Below are positions 44,755 through 54,483 of a DNA stretch of 57,912 bases, in pieces. The DNA lies in contig NZ_JXXD01000083.1 in NCBI RefSeq assembly GCF_000935215.1, positions 1 to 57,912 of the forward strand, in the 5' to 3' direction. The notes below the pieces were generated by a model that ran no database searches, was not told where the DNA came from, and saw only the letters and a list, made by a program, of their open reading frames with translations. How positions within the stretch are numbered: position 1 is the first letter of the stretch; each line of letters opens with the position of its first letter. The stretch comes from Stutzerimonas stutzeri (GTDB taxonomy: Bacteria > Pseudomonadota > Gammaproteobacteria > Pseudomonadales > Pseudomonadaceae). The position numbers and the translations under genes are program-made.

Positions 44755-47091
44755 GTGAACGAAGCTGAAACCCGCGCCGAACATATCGACCCCGCCTTGC
44801 GTGAAGCCGGCTGGGGCGTGGTCGATGGCAGCCGCGTACTACGCGAGTTTCAAATCACTCATGGCCGCATCCAAGGTGCGGGGCAACGCGGCAAGGCGGA
44901 GATCGCCGATTACGTATTGGTATACCGCAACACTCAGCTGGCCGTGATCGAGGCGAAAGCCTGGGACAAGCACTACACCGAGGGTGCAGGCCAGGCCAAA
45001 AGCTATGCAAAGAAGCTGGCGATCCGCTTCACCTACGCAACCAATGGCCAGCGTATCTACGCTATCGACATGCTCACTGGCGCAGAAGGCGACTTGCTCA
45101 GCTTCCCCACGCCGGAAGAACTGTGGAACCTGACCTTCGCCGAGCACAATGAATGGCGCGAGCGCTTCGCCGCCATTCCGTTCGAAGACAAGGGAGGCAC
45201 CTGGGGTGCGCGCTACTATCAGGACATTGCGATCAAGCGGGTGCTGGAAGCAATCGCAGCGCAGCAGTCGCGAATTCTGCTGACGCTGGCGACCGGCACA
45301 GGCAAGACATTTATCGCCTTTCAGCTGGCCTGGAAGCTGTTCAAAAGTCGCTGGAACCTCAAGCGCGACGCCCAGCGTCAGCCACGCATTCTGTTCCTGG
45401 CGGACCGCAACATCCTTGCGGATCAGGCTTACAACTCGTTTTCGGCCTTCAGCGAAGACGCGCTGGTGCGCATCGCCCCGGACGAAATTCGCAAAAAGGG
45501 CAAGGTGCCGAAGAACGGCAGCATCTTTTTCACCATTTTCCAGACCTTCATGAGCGGGCCGAACGGCACGCCTTACTTTGGCGAGTACCCGGCGGATTTC
45601 TTCGATTTCATCATCATCGATGAATGCCACCGTGGCGGCGCCAACGACGAGGGCAACTGGCGCGGCATCCTTGAGTATTTCACCCCAGCGGTGCAGCTCG
45701 GTCTGACTGCCACGCCCAAGCGCAAGGACAATGTCGACACCTATGCCTACTTCGGCGAGCCGGTGTATGTGTATTCGCTGAAGGAAGGCATCAACGACGG
45801 TTTCCTCACGCCGTTCAAGGTCAAGCAGATCGCTACAACGCTTGATGAGTACGTGCATGTGCCAGGTGACGGAATAGTCATCAAAGGCGAGGTTGAGGCG
45901 GGACGGCGCTATCTCGAGGCGGACTTCAATCGAGTCATCAAGATCCCGGAGCGGGAGGCCTATCGGGTCAAACTGTTCATGGAGCAGATCGCGCCAAACG
46001 AGAAGACGCTGGTGTTCTGCGCCACCCAACAGCATGCGCTGGAAGTACGTGACCTGATCAACCAGATGAAGCGCAGCAGCGAGCCGGACTACTGTGTGCG
46101 GGTGACCGCCGATGATGGTGCGCGGGGGGAAGAACACCTGCGGCATTTCCAGGACAACGAGAAGACCATACCGACCGTTCTCACTACCTCGCAGAAGCTC
46201 TCCACCGGCGTGGATGCGCGTAACGTCCGCAATATTGTGCTGATGCGGCCGGTGACCAACATGATCGAGTTCAAGCAGATCATCGGTCGTGGTACGCGCT
46301 TATTCGACGGCAAGGATTACTTCACGATCTATGACTTCGTGAAAGCTCATCACCTATTCAGCGATCCCGAATGGGATGGCGAACCGATAGAGCCTACCGT
46401 GACCGGAGGCGTCGCCACCGGAGAGGACAGAGGCGGCTATGAAAACGAACCCAGGCCGCCCAAGCCACCGCGCGATCCACGCCCGGACGTGATCGAGGTC
46501 AGACTCAGCAACGGCTCGGTGCGCCGCATCAAGAGCATGATGGCGACGCTGTACCTCGGCGCCGATGGCAAACCGATGTCTGCTGCGCAGTTCCTGGAAA
46601 GCCTGTTCGGTAATCTGCCGGAATTTTTTAAAGATGAGGACCAGCTACGCGGGCTTTGGAGCGCCCCGGATACTCGCACTTCGCTCCTACAGGGCCTGGC
46701 TGAACGTGGCTTTAGCAACGAGGTACTGCACGAAATGCAGCGCATCATCGACGCCGAGCATAGTGACCTGTTCGATGTGCTGACGTACGTCGCCTTCTCC
46801 ATCGAACCGCAGACTCGAGAAGAGCGCGCCAGCAGAGCTCGCAGCACGCTGCATGGGCAATTCACTGACAAGCAAGAAGCCTTTCTTGACTTCGTGCTGT
46901 CGCAATACGTGAAGGAGGGTGTGGAGGAATTGGGGCCGGAAAAGCTCTCCCCTTTGCTGAAGCTTCGCTACAAGAATGCGATTAACGATGCAGTTGCAGA
47001 TCTGGGTAGGCCGGAACTGATCAAGAGTCTGTTTTTCGGCTTCCAGAAGCATCTTTATGATGGTGCGCAAGGGAGCAGTGCCCAAACTTAG
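44755..47091 (+). CDS. hsdR: Type I restriction-modification system, restriction/translocase subunit
   Basis: 778 residues from a GTG at 44755 with AAAGGG upstream. N-terminal nuclease (PD-ExK) with ADYVLVYRNTQLAVIEAKAW at about 55-74; superfamily 2 helicase motifs Walker A LATGTGKTF at about 177-186, DECH in IIIDECHRGG at about 286, LTATPKRKD, and the second lobe with IIGRGTRLFDGKD. The C-terminus resembles the EcoEI-type R subunit. It translocates DNA and cuts unmodified sites together with HsdM and HsdS. Complete, no stops; the system appears functional. Confidence 0.95.
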   Translation: MNEAETRAEHIDPALREAGWGVVDGSRVLREFQITHGRIQGAGQRGKAEIADYVLVYRNTQLAVIEAKAWDKHYTEGAGQAKSYAKKLAIRFTYATNGQRIYAIDMLTGAEGDLLSFPTPEELWNLTFAEHNEWRERFAAIPFEDKGGTWGARYYQDIAIKRVLEAIAAQQSRILLTLATGTGKTFIAFQLAWKLFKSRWNLKRDAQRQPRILFLADRNILADQAYNSFSAFSEDALVRIAPDEIRKKGKVPKNGSIFFTIFQTFMSGPNGTPYFGEYPADFFDFIIIDECHRGGANDEGNWRGILEYFTPAVQLGLTATPKRKDNVDTYAYFGEPVYVYSLKEGINDGFLTPFKVKQIATTLDEYVHVPGDGIVIKGEVEAGRRYLEADFNRVIKIPEREAYRVKLFMEQIAPNEKTLVFCATQQHALEVRDLINQMKRSSEPDYCVRVTADDGARGEEHLRHFQDNEKTIPTVLTTSQKLSTGVDARNVRNIVLMRPVTNMIEFKQIIGRGTRLFDGKDYFTIYDFVKAHHLFSDPEWDGEPIEPTVTGGVATGEDRGGYENEPRPPKPPRDPRPDVIEVRLSNGSVRRIKSMMATLYLGADGKPMSAAQFLESLFGNLPEFFKDEDQLRGLWSAPDTRTSLLQGLAERGFSNEVLHEMQRIIDAEHSDLFDVLTYVAFSIEPQTREERASRARSTLHGQFTDKQEAFLDFVLSQYVKEGVEELGPEKLSPLLKLRYKNAINDAVADLGRPELIKSLFFGFQKHLYDGAQGSSAQT

Positions 47092-47332
47092 CGACGCATC
47101 AACGTGATATTCCTCTGCGCTCTCGGCGAGCTGGCAAGCCTCAACGGGGCCACTGCAGAAGTGTCCCTCGGCGAATCGCCGCACGTGCCACGCATGCCCG
47201 GCCAGGCCTTATCACTTAATCGCTCCGACTTCATTCTGCGCTAGGCTGATGCTAACGGAGCGGGCTTGAGCGAGATGTTGCCCGGCCGCGTCGAACCGCC
47301 AAGGAATGCTGCACAGCGCAAGGAGCCGAACG

Positions 47333-48112
47333 GTGCACAGGATTCTCTCGATTCTGCTGATATGGCTGTTGTCGAACGCCGCCCCGGCCGGCGCGGCGCA
47401 GTGGCGTTTCGTGACCGAAGACTTCCCGCCGTTCACCTACCCGGCTGACGCCCCGGCCAGCGAAACCGCAGGCGTTGGTGCGGCCGGCCCGTTTGTAGAG
47501 GTGGTACATGCGATCTGCGCACGCTTGCAGCACCAATGCACGATCACCCTGTATCCCTGGCAGCGCGCATTCCGCCTGGCCGAACAGGGACAGGTGGACG
47601 GAATATTCACACTGACATCTTCACCGCAGCGCGAGCAGATGTTCCACATCAGCCGGATGCTGGTTACTTCTCGCTACAGTGTTTTCGCCCAGGCCGAGAG
47701 CAGCTTCGTCTTCAACCAACCAGGTGATGTGGCGGGCCGGCTGATTGGCGTCTATGGCCCATCCGGCACCTCTTACGTGCTGTCCGAGCGCCTCAAGTCG
47801 GTGCCCGACGTACGCCTGCACCTGACTACCGACAATCGCCGACTGCTGCGCATGCTGCAGTCCGGGCGCTTCGGTGTGGACGGCCTGGCGGTGCTCAATC
47901 AGGATGTTGCCTGGCACCTGATCGAGGAAGAGCGACTTGCCGATGTGCGCGAGGCTGGCGAAATGGGCCCGATCAGCTATGGCATCGGTCTTTCGCGCAA
48001 GACGGTGAGCGCGGCACAGTTCGAAGCGTTCGAGCAGGCGCTGGACGCGGCAATAGCCGATGGCACGGTGCCGAAGATCCTGCGCCAGCACCAACTCGAA
48101 GCCGCCTTCTGA
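47333..48112 (+). CDS. Orphan extracellular solute-binding protein (SBP_bac_3), copy 3
   Basis: 259 residues from a GTG at 47333, preferred because AAGGAG is 7 bases upstream; the ATG at 47306 is 27 bases upstream in frame but has its Shine-Dalgarno too close. Signal peptide ILSILLIWLLSNAAPAGA. Mature part starts WRFVTEDFPPFTY, with GPFVEVVHAICARL, LYPWQRAFRLAEQGQVDGIF and VYGPSGTSYVLSERL, a family 3 fold for small polar ligands. No permease nearby. The frameshifted gene at 48911 is its closest relative in the window. Confidence 0.82.
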   Translation: MHRILSILLIWLLSNAAPAGAAQWRFVTEDFPPFTYPADAPASETAGVGAAGPFVEVVHAICARLQHQCTITLYPWQRAFRLAEQGQVDGIFTLTSSPQREQMFHISRMLVTSRYSVFAQAESSFVFNQPGDVAGRLIGVYGPSGTSYVLSERLKSVPDVRLHLTTDNRRLLRMLQSGRFGVDGLAVLNQDVAWHLIEEERLADVREAGEMGPISYGIGLSRKTVSAAQFEAFEQALDAAIADGTVPKILRQHQLEAAF

Positions 48113-48275
48113 GCGTTGCGCGCGCCATGGCAAGGCGGCGGTTCGGCGTATTTCTCGGCATGCGTGACCGGCCGCCATTTCGCCAACGCAGACGGACCAT
48201 CTGAGACCTGGCGCCAATCAGGGCGGCGACCGGCCTGCTACCCTCGCCCGCCCCGAACCGCATGGATGCCCCCTC

Positions 48276-48755
48276 ATGCTGCGCTACCTGCTTGCCGCCC
48301 TGCTCATAACTGCCATGCCTGCCTCTGCCGAATCGTTCGACTGCCGGGTGATCGGCATCGCCGATGGCAACACCTTCAGCTGCCGGACCAACGCGGGTGA
48401 ACGTTTCAGGGTCCGGCTGGCGGAAATCGACACCCCGGAGCTCAAGCAACCCTACGGCAGCCAGGCCCGGCAAGCGCTCTCCGACCACATCTTCGGCAAG
48501 AACGTGACGCTCGTAGTCAAGGGCCGCGATGACCTGGGACGGACCCTGGCGCGAGTCGGCGTTGGCAACATCGACGTCAATTCGGAGATGGTCAGGTCTG
48601 GCGCAGCCTGGGCGTATCGCGGTCACCTTGACGACCGCTCGCTGCTCGATCTGGAGGCGGTCGCCCGCGAGTTCCGGCGCGGCCTGTGGTCATTGCACAA
48701 GACCGAACAGCAACCGCCATGGGAATGGCGCGAGCAGATGCGCAAGACCCGCTAG
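48276..48755 (+). CDS. Secreted SNase-type thermonuclease
   Basis: 159 residues: signal peptide LLAALLITAMPASA, then one staphylococcal-nuclease domain. VIGIADGNTFSC, RFRVRLAEIDTPELKQPYGS (Arg and Glu/Asp of the active site) and VVKGRDDLGRTLARV with the third catalytic Arg region, then GLW near the end as in family members. Small Ca-dependent nucleases of this type degrade DNA and RNA outside the cytoplasm. It lies between two solute-binding genes, with 163 bp upstream and 155 bp downstream without further features. Confidence 0.88.
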   Translation: MLRYLLAALLITAMPASAESFDCRVIGIADGNTFSCRTNAGERFRVRLAEIDTPELKQPYGSQARQALSDHIFGKNVTLVVKGRDDLGRTLARVGVGNIDVNSEMVRSGAAWAYRGHLDDRSLLDLEAVAREFRRGLWSLHKTEQQPPWEWREQMRKTR

Positions 48756-48910
48756 CCCGGGGTGCTCGCATCGATCGACGCCACTCGCCTGGAAGTCCGG
48801 CCTGCTGCGCTGGCTACCCTGATTCGGGGGTCGCGCCGCGGACGGCGACACGCTAGCCTGCAAGGGCGTGGAGCGTATTGCCGCCCTGCCGATCGCCTGG
48901 AGCTTGCAGC

Positions 48911-49677
48911 ATGCCCACTCGATGGATTGCGATAGTCGTCGGCCTGGCACTCATGGGCAATTGCCAAGCCGATGAGCTGCGCTTCGTCACCGAGGACTTC
49001 CCGCCGTTCAGCTATGCCACGGCGGCCACCGGCACCGAGGACCGTGCAGCCGGGCCTTTCGTCGAGATCGTTGCAGCCGTCTGCGCGCGGCTACGAATCG
49101 ACTGTCCGGTGCAGCTGCTGCCCTGGCGACGCGCACTGGCGCTGGCCGAGGACGGTGAAGCGCAGGGGATCTTCACCGTGATCCGCTCACCGGATCGCGA
49201 GCGCGCGTTCCACCTCACCCGCATGCTCGTCACCTCCCGCTATGGGGTCTATGCACGGTCGGCGAGCCGCTTCGTCTTCCATCGCCCGAGGACCTGGCGG
49301 GACGCAGTGTCGCCGTGTATGGGCCCTCCGGAACCTCCTTCGTGCTCGGTCAGCATCTGGCTGAGGTCGGCGACGTGACGCTGATTCTGGAGGCGGATAA
49401 CCGGCGGCTGCTGCGCATGCTGGAGGCCGGCAGGTTCGGCGAACAGGGCGTCGCCGTGGTCAATCAGGACGTCGCCTGGCATCTGATCGATCAGGAAAGG
49501 CTCGCCAATATTCATGAGGCAGGCGAGCTGCAACCGGTGTCCTACGCGATCGGCCTTTCCCGCGCCGCGGTCAGCGAAGCCGAATTCGAACGTTTCAACG
49601 ACGCGCTCGAGGCGCTGATCGCCGACGGCAGCGTTGCGGCCATTCTACGGCGCCATGGCCTGGAGCCCGCGTTCTAG
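48911..49677 (+). pseudogene. Solute-binding protein (SBP_bac_3), copy 4, broken by a frameshift
   Basis: The first frame (ATG 48911) gives a signal peptide and LRFVTEDFPPFSYA, GPFVEIVAAVCARL, LPWRRALALAEDGEAQGIF and ends in ASRFVFHRP; then it diverges and stops at 49378. The second frame, from about 49287, continues the protein as EDLAGRSVAVYGPSGTSFVLG to AILRRHGLEPAF at 49677. One missing base near 49285-49288 (CGCCCGAGGAC read as CGC-CCN-GAG-GAC) repairs it to about 255 residues, matching copy 3. It could be a recent pseudogene or a sequencing error in a GC run; no regulatory slippage signal is apparent. Confidence 0.8.
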
Positions 49678-49833
49678 CACCGGCGCTATCGGTCAATCGG
49701 CACCCAACCCATCTTTTCGCTGAATCATTCGGCGCTTCGGGCCGTCTACCCCAGAGGCAGCGTTCGGGCTCTCCGGAGGTTTCGCCGCGTACATCCCGCT
49801 CATCACCCATTCGCAAAGGGAGGCTGACCGCCC

Positions 49834-51891
49834 ATGGACGCCGCCAAGAAAATGCCCAAGGCCATCATCCTGTTCCCCGTGTTCATCCCAGCCGTGATCG
49901 TCACGCTCCTGCTGGTGATCGGCACGATCAGCAACCCGGAACTGGCCGGTGAGGTGTTCAGCTCGACGCTGGCCTTCATCACTGCCAATTTCGGCTGGTT
50001 CTACATGCTCTCGGTCGCCTTTTTCCTGGTGTTCATCGTCGGCATCGCCATGACGCCCTGGGGCAACATCAAGCTGGGTCCGGATCACGCCGAGCCGCAG
50101 TACAGCTTCCCGGCCTGGTTCGCCATGCTCTTTTCCGCCGGCTACGGCATCGCCCTGTTGTTCTTCGGCGTGGCCGAACCCGTACTGCACTACGCCTCGC
50201 CGCCCGCCGGTGCGGGGGAAACCGTCGACGCGGCCAAGCAGGCCATGCAGATCGCCTTCTTCCACTGGGGCTTTCATATCTGGGCCATCTACGGCCTGAC
50301 CGGCCTGGTACTGGCGTACTTCTCGTTCCGCCACGGCCTGCCGCTGTCGATGCGCTCGGCGCTCTATCCGATCATCGGCGAGCGCATCCACGGGCCGATC
50401 GGCCATGTGGTGGATGTCTTCGCGATTCTCGGCACGCTGTTCGGCATCGCCACCACGCTGGGCCTGTCCGTCACGCAGATCAACGCGGGCATCAACTACC
50501 TCTGGCCGTCGATACCGATCAGCATCAACGTGCAGATCATCGCCATTGCGATCATCACCGGCCTGGCGATCTGCTCGGTGGTCGCCGGTCTGGACAAGGG
50601 CGTGAAGAACCTGTCGCTGTTGAACATGATCCTGGCGATTGGCCTGATGCTTTTCGTGTTTCTGGTCGGGCCTACCATTTTCATCCTCGAAACGTTTCTG
50701 CAGAACACCGGCAGCTATCTGAACAACATCATCGAGCGCACCTTCAACCTGCAGGCCTACAGCCGCAGCGACTGGATCGGCAACTGGACGCTGTTCATCT
50801 TCGGCTGGACCATCGCCTGGTCGCCCTTCGTCGGCCTGTTTATCGCCAAGATCAGCCGCGGCAGGACCATTCGCCAGTTCGTCTTCGGCGTGATGTTCGT
50901 ACCGACCATCTTCACCTTCCTCTGGTTTTCGGTATTCGGCGACACCGCGCTGCACATGATCATGGTCGAAGGCTACACCTCGCTGATCTCGGATGTGCAG
51001 GCGGACAACGCCATCGCGCTGTTCAAACTGTTCGAACTGCTACCGATGACGTCCATAGCCTCGTTCCTGGCGGTGGTTCTGATCATCACCTTCTTCGTTA
51101 CCTCGTCGGACTCCGGCTCCCTGGTCATCGACTCGCTGGCCGCCGGCGGCGCGCTGCACACGCCGGTCTGGCAGCGTGTGTTCTGGGCCAGCATCGAGGG
51201 CGTAGTTGCGTCCGCCCTGCTCCTCGCCGGCGGCCTCAGCGCGCTGCAGACGATGACCATCGCCAGCGCGCTGCCCTTCGCAATCATCATGATGATCGCC
51301 GCGCTGGGCATGTGGCGTGCTCTGGTGATCGAAGGCCACCACGAAACCAGCCTGCAAAGCCACATGCAGGGCAGCCGGCTGGCGAGCAACGCCGGTCCCG
51401 GCCTGTGGAAGAAGCGCCTGGCGGGGATGGTCAGCTTTCCCAGCAGGGAAGAGGTCGACGACTTCATGAACACCACGGTGCTCAAGGCGATGCGCCGGGT
51501 GCAGCGCGAACTCAGTGGCCAGGAATGGGCTGCCGAAGTGCACACCGATGAAGCCCACTCGCGGCTCTACCTGGAGGTCATCAAGGACGACCAGGTGGAC
51601 TTCATCTACGAGATCCGTGCGGTCGGTTACGCCATGCCGGCGTTCGCGCTGACCGAAGGGCCGGAGGCCGACGAGCAGTACTACCGTGCCGAGGTGTTCC
51701 TGCGCCGCGGCGGCCAGCATTACGACGTCTACGGATACGACCAGGCGGACATCATCAGCGACATACTCGACCAGTTCGAAAAGTACCTGCACTTCCTGCA
51801 CATCTCGCCGGGCAGCTTGCCGTGGAAGATGGCCGAGCACGACGAAATGCTCTCCGACGACCAAAACACGCCCAAGCCGGAAGCGAGCTGA
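49834..51891 (+). CDS. betT: BCCT family transporter, choline/betaine type with C-terminal domain
   Basis: 685 residues with 12 predicted membrane segments, beginning IILFPVFIPAVIVTLLLVIG. BCCT signatures are FGVAEPVLHY, the aromatic FFHWGFHIWAIYGL and the helix-8 region GWTIAWSPFVGLFIAKISRGRT. Residues about 530-685 form a hydrophilic C-terminal extension, as in BetT2-like osmotically regulated choline uptake systems. It imports quaternary amines with H+ or Na+. Substrate (choline, betaine, carnitine) is not decided by sequence. Single gene; the 289-bp gap after it has two palindromes. Confidence 0.85.
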   Translation: MDAAKKMPKAIILFPVFIPAVIVTLLLVIGTISNPELAGEVFSSTLAFITANFGWFYMLSVAFFLVFIVGIAMTPWGNIKLGPDHAEPQYSFPAWFAMLFSAGYGIALLFFGVAEPVLHYASPPAGAGETVDAAKQAMQIAFFHWGFHIWAIYGLTGLVLAYFSFRHGLPLSMRSALYPIIGERIHGPIGHVVDVFAILGTLFGIATTLGLSVTQINAGINYLWPSIPISINVQIIAIAIITGLAICSVVAGLDKGVKNLSLLNMILAIGLMLFVFLVGPTIFILETFLQNTGSYLNNIIERTFNLQAYSRSDWIGNWTLFIFGWTIAWSPFVGLFIAKISRGRTIRQFVFGVMFVPTIFTFLWFSVFGDTALHMIMVEGYTSLISDVQADNAIALFKLFELLPMTSIASFLAVVLIITFFVTSSDSGSLVIDSLAAGGALHTPVWQRVFWASIEGVVASALLLAGGLSALQTMTIASALPFAIIMMIAALGMWRALVIEGHHETSLQSHMQGSRLASNAGPGLWKKRLAGMVSFPSREEVDDFMNTTVLKAMRRVQRELSGQEWAAEVHTDEAHSRLYLEVIKDDQVDFIYEIRAVGYAMPAFALTEGPEADEQYYRAEVFLRRGGQHYDVYGYDQADIISDILDQFEKYLHFLHISPGSLPWKMAEHDEMLSDDQNTPKPEAS

Positions 51892-51982
51892 GACCCTGGC
51901 CGCTTCGGGCCGCACGGAAGCGGACCGAGCCTGCCGTTTACGCAAGGCACCGGAGTGTGCCTGCGCGTACAGCACCGATTTC

Positions 51983-51994
51983 ATCTATATAGAT
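51983..51994. promoter_or_regulatory. Perfect 12-bp palindrome in the betT-hisP gap
   Basis: ATCTATATAGAT is a perfect palindrome in a GC-rich setting, possibly an operator. It lies 187 bases before the ATPase start. Confidence 0.35.
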
Positions 51995-52020
51995 AGGGGC
52001 GCATCGGCGACCAGCGAAAC

Positions 52021-52036
52021 GTGACCGACTGGTCAC
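52021..52036. promoter_or_regulatory. Operator-like inverted repeat GTGACC-N4-GGTCAC
   Basis: GTGACC (52021-52026), GACT, GGTCAC (52031-52036): perfect 6-4-6 repeat, 16 bp, of the size bound by TetR-like dimers. It precedes the ABC transporter operon by 145 bases. Confidence 0.4.
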
Positions 52037-52180
52037 ACCGCTCAACGCCGCATCGCGCTTGGCGCATGCCGCATCGCATGCTAGGTTTGCGCCTCGCCAG
52101 GACGGCGAGCAGTTCGCGCGGAGCGCACCATCAGATATCTAGACCATGGCGGCCTTCGCCGGTCTGTAAGAGGACCCCTC

Positions 52181-52954
<774 letters not shown>

Positions 52955-52968
52955 TGGAGCAACACCGC

Positions 52969-53724
52969 ATGAAGAGCTATAAGAAGATCCTGCTGACCGC
53001 TGCTGCATCGTTGATCATCGGCACCCAGGCATTCGCCGCGGAAAAACTACGGATTGGTACAGAAGGCGCCTACCCGCCCTTCAACCTGATCGATGCCAGC
53101 GGCAAGGTGGTCGGTTTCGACCTCGACATTGCCCACGCCCTCTGCGCCAAGATGCAGACCGAGTGCGAAGTGGTCACCTCGGACTGGGACGGCATCATCC
53201 CGGCGCTGAACGCAGGCAAGTTCGACTTCCTCGCCGCCTCGATGTCGGTGACCGAAGAGCGCAAGAACGCCGTCGATTTCACCGATCACTACTACACCAA
53301 CAAGCTGCAATTCGTGGCCCCCAAGTCCACCGACTTCAAGACCGACAAGGACTACCTGGACGGCAAGGTCATCGGCGCCCAGCGCGCGACCATCGCCGGC
53401 ACCTGGCTGGAAGACAACCTGGACGGCGTGGTCGACATCAAGCTCTACGACACTCAGGAAAACGCTTACCTGGACCTGGCCTCCGGCCGCGTCGACGGCA
53501 TCCTGGCCGACACCTTCGTGCAGTGGGAATGGCTCAAGAGCGATGCTGGCAAGGGCTTCGAGTTCAAGGGCGAGCCGGTATTCGATGACGACAAGATCGC
53601 CATCGCCGTGCGCAAGGGCAACGACGAGCTGCGTGAGAAGCTGAACAAGGCGCTGGCCGAGATCATCGCTGACGGCACCTACAAGCAGATCAACGACAAG
53701 TACTTCCCGTTCAGCATTTACTGA
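52969..53724 (+). CDS. Polar amino acid ABC transporter, substrate-binding protein
   Basis: 251 residues from the ATG at 52969 (GGAG at spacing 9); an ATG at 52954 overlapping the ATPase stop would add five residues before the signal peptide. Signal peptide ILLTAAASLIIGTQAFA. Mature part LRIGTEGAYPPFNLIDASGK and VGFDLDIAHALCAKM with two Cys (in ALCAKMQTEC) that can pair as in HisJ/ArgT. The arginine-binding Asp of the family is in WDGIIPALNAGKFDFL. Likely ligands are arginine, ornithine, lysine or histidine; I cannot choose. Followed by a 14-bp hairpin before the permeases. Confidence 0.9.
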   Translation: MKSYKKILLTAAASLIIGTQAFAAEKLRIGTEGAYPPFNLIDASGKVVGFDLDIAHALCAKMQTECEVVTSDWDGIIPALNAGKFDFLAASMSVTEERKNAVDFTDHYYTNKLQFVAPKSTDFKTDKDYLDGKVIGAQRATIAGTWLEDNLDGVVDIKLYDTQENAYLDLASGRVDGILADTFVQWEWLKSDAGKGFEFKGEPVFDDDKIAIAVRKGNDELREKLNKALAEIIADGTYKQINDKYFPFSIY

Positions 53725-53734
53725 TCCAACCGAG

Positions 53735-53774
53735 CCGAAGCCCGGTCGCCTGAAACTGGCCGACCGGGCTTCGG
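53735..53774 (+). terminator. Hairpin between binding protein and permease genes
   Basis: CCGAAGCCCGGTCG and CGACCGGGCTTCGG form a perfect 14-bp stem around 12 bases. It is followed by TGTTTGAGTTT, so termination would be partial. It probably sets the excess of binding protein over permease. Confidence 0.65.
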
Positions 53775-53787
53775 TGTTTGAGTTTCT

Positions 53788-54483
53788 ATGATTCCTGACC
53801 TTCACGGATTCGGTCCGGCGCTTATCGCCGGCACCTGGATGACCATTCAACTGGCCCTCGCCTCCCTGGCGCTGGGGCTGGTGCTCGGCCTGCTCGGCGC
53901 TCTCGCCAAGACCTCGCCCTACAGCGCGCTGCGCTGGCTCGGCGGCACCTACTCGACCATCGTGCGCGGCGTACCCGAACTGCTCTGGGTGTTGCTGATC
54001 TATTTCGGCACCATCAGCCTGATTCGCGGCATCGGCGAGCTGTTTGGCATCGAGAACCTGGCCCTCAGCCCGTTCGCCGCCGGCACCATAGCCCTTGGTC
54101 TGTGCTTCGGCGCCTACGCCACCGAAGTCTTCCGCGGGGCGCTGCTGGCCATTCCCAAGGGACACCGTGAGGCTGGCCTGGCCCTGGGGCTGGGCAAACG
54201 GCGGATCTTCACGCGGCTGATCCTGCCGCAGATGTGGCGCCTGGCGCTGCCGGGTCTGGGCAATCTGTTCATGATCCTGATGAAGGACACGGCACTGGTA
54301 TCCGTCATCGGCCTGGAAGAGATCATGCGCCGCTCGCAGATCGCCGTGACCGCCAGCAAGGAACCCTTCACCTTCTTCCTGGTCGCCGCCTTCATCTACC
54401 TGTGCCTGACCATCGTCGCCATGATCGGTATGCATGTTCTTGAAAAACGTGCCGGCCGCGGCTTCGTGCGGAGCGCAGCATGA
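53788..54483 (+). CDS. Polar amino acid ABC transporter permease (HisQ type)
   Basis: 231 residues with about five hydrophobic segments. The EAA loop, HREAGLALGLGKRRIFTRLILP at about 127-148, contacts the ATPase. TIVRGVPELLWVLLIYFG is the typical first conserved block. It pairs with the next permease to form the inner-membrane pore. It starts 13 bases after a strong hairpin and overlaps the following gene by four bases (ATGA). Confidence 0.91.
   Translation: MIPDLHGFGPALIAGTWMTIQLALASLALGLVLGLLGALAKTSPYSALRWLGGTYSTIVRGVPELLWVLLIYFGTISLIRGIGELFGIENLALSPFAAGTIALGLCFGAYATEVFRGALLAIPKGHREAGLALGLGKRRIFTRLILPQMWRLALPGLGNLFMILMKDTALVSVIGLEEIMRRSQIAVTASKEPFTFFLVAAFIYLCLTIVAMIGMHVLEKRAGRGFVRSAA

Noticed and set aside
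40902..47332. Attachment-site duplication of the tRNA-Phe 3' end around the restriction locus
   Set aside because: By eye no repeat of the T-arm and acceptor sequence occurs to the right of hsdR; no integrase is present.
49286..49300. Programmed frameshift in solute-binding copy 4
   Set aside because: No slippery heptamer or stimulatory structure is apparent; mutation or sequencing error is simpler.
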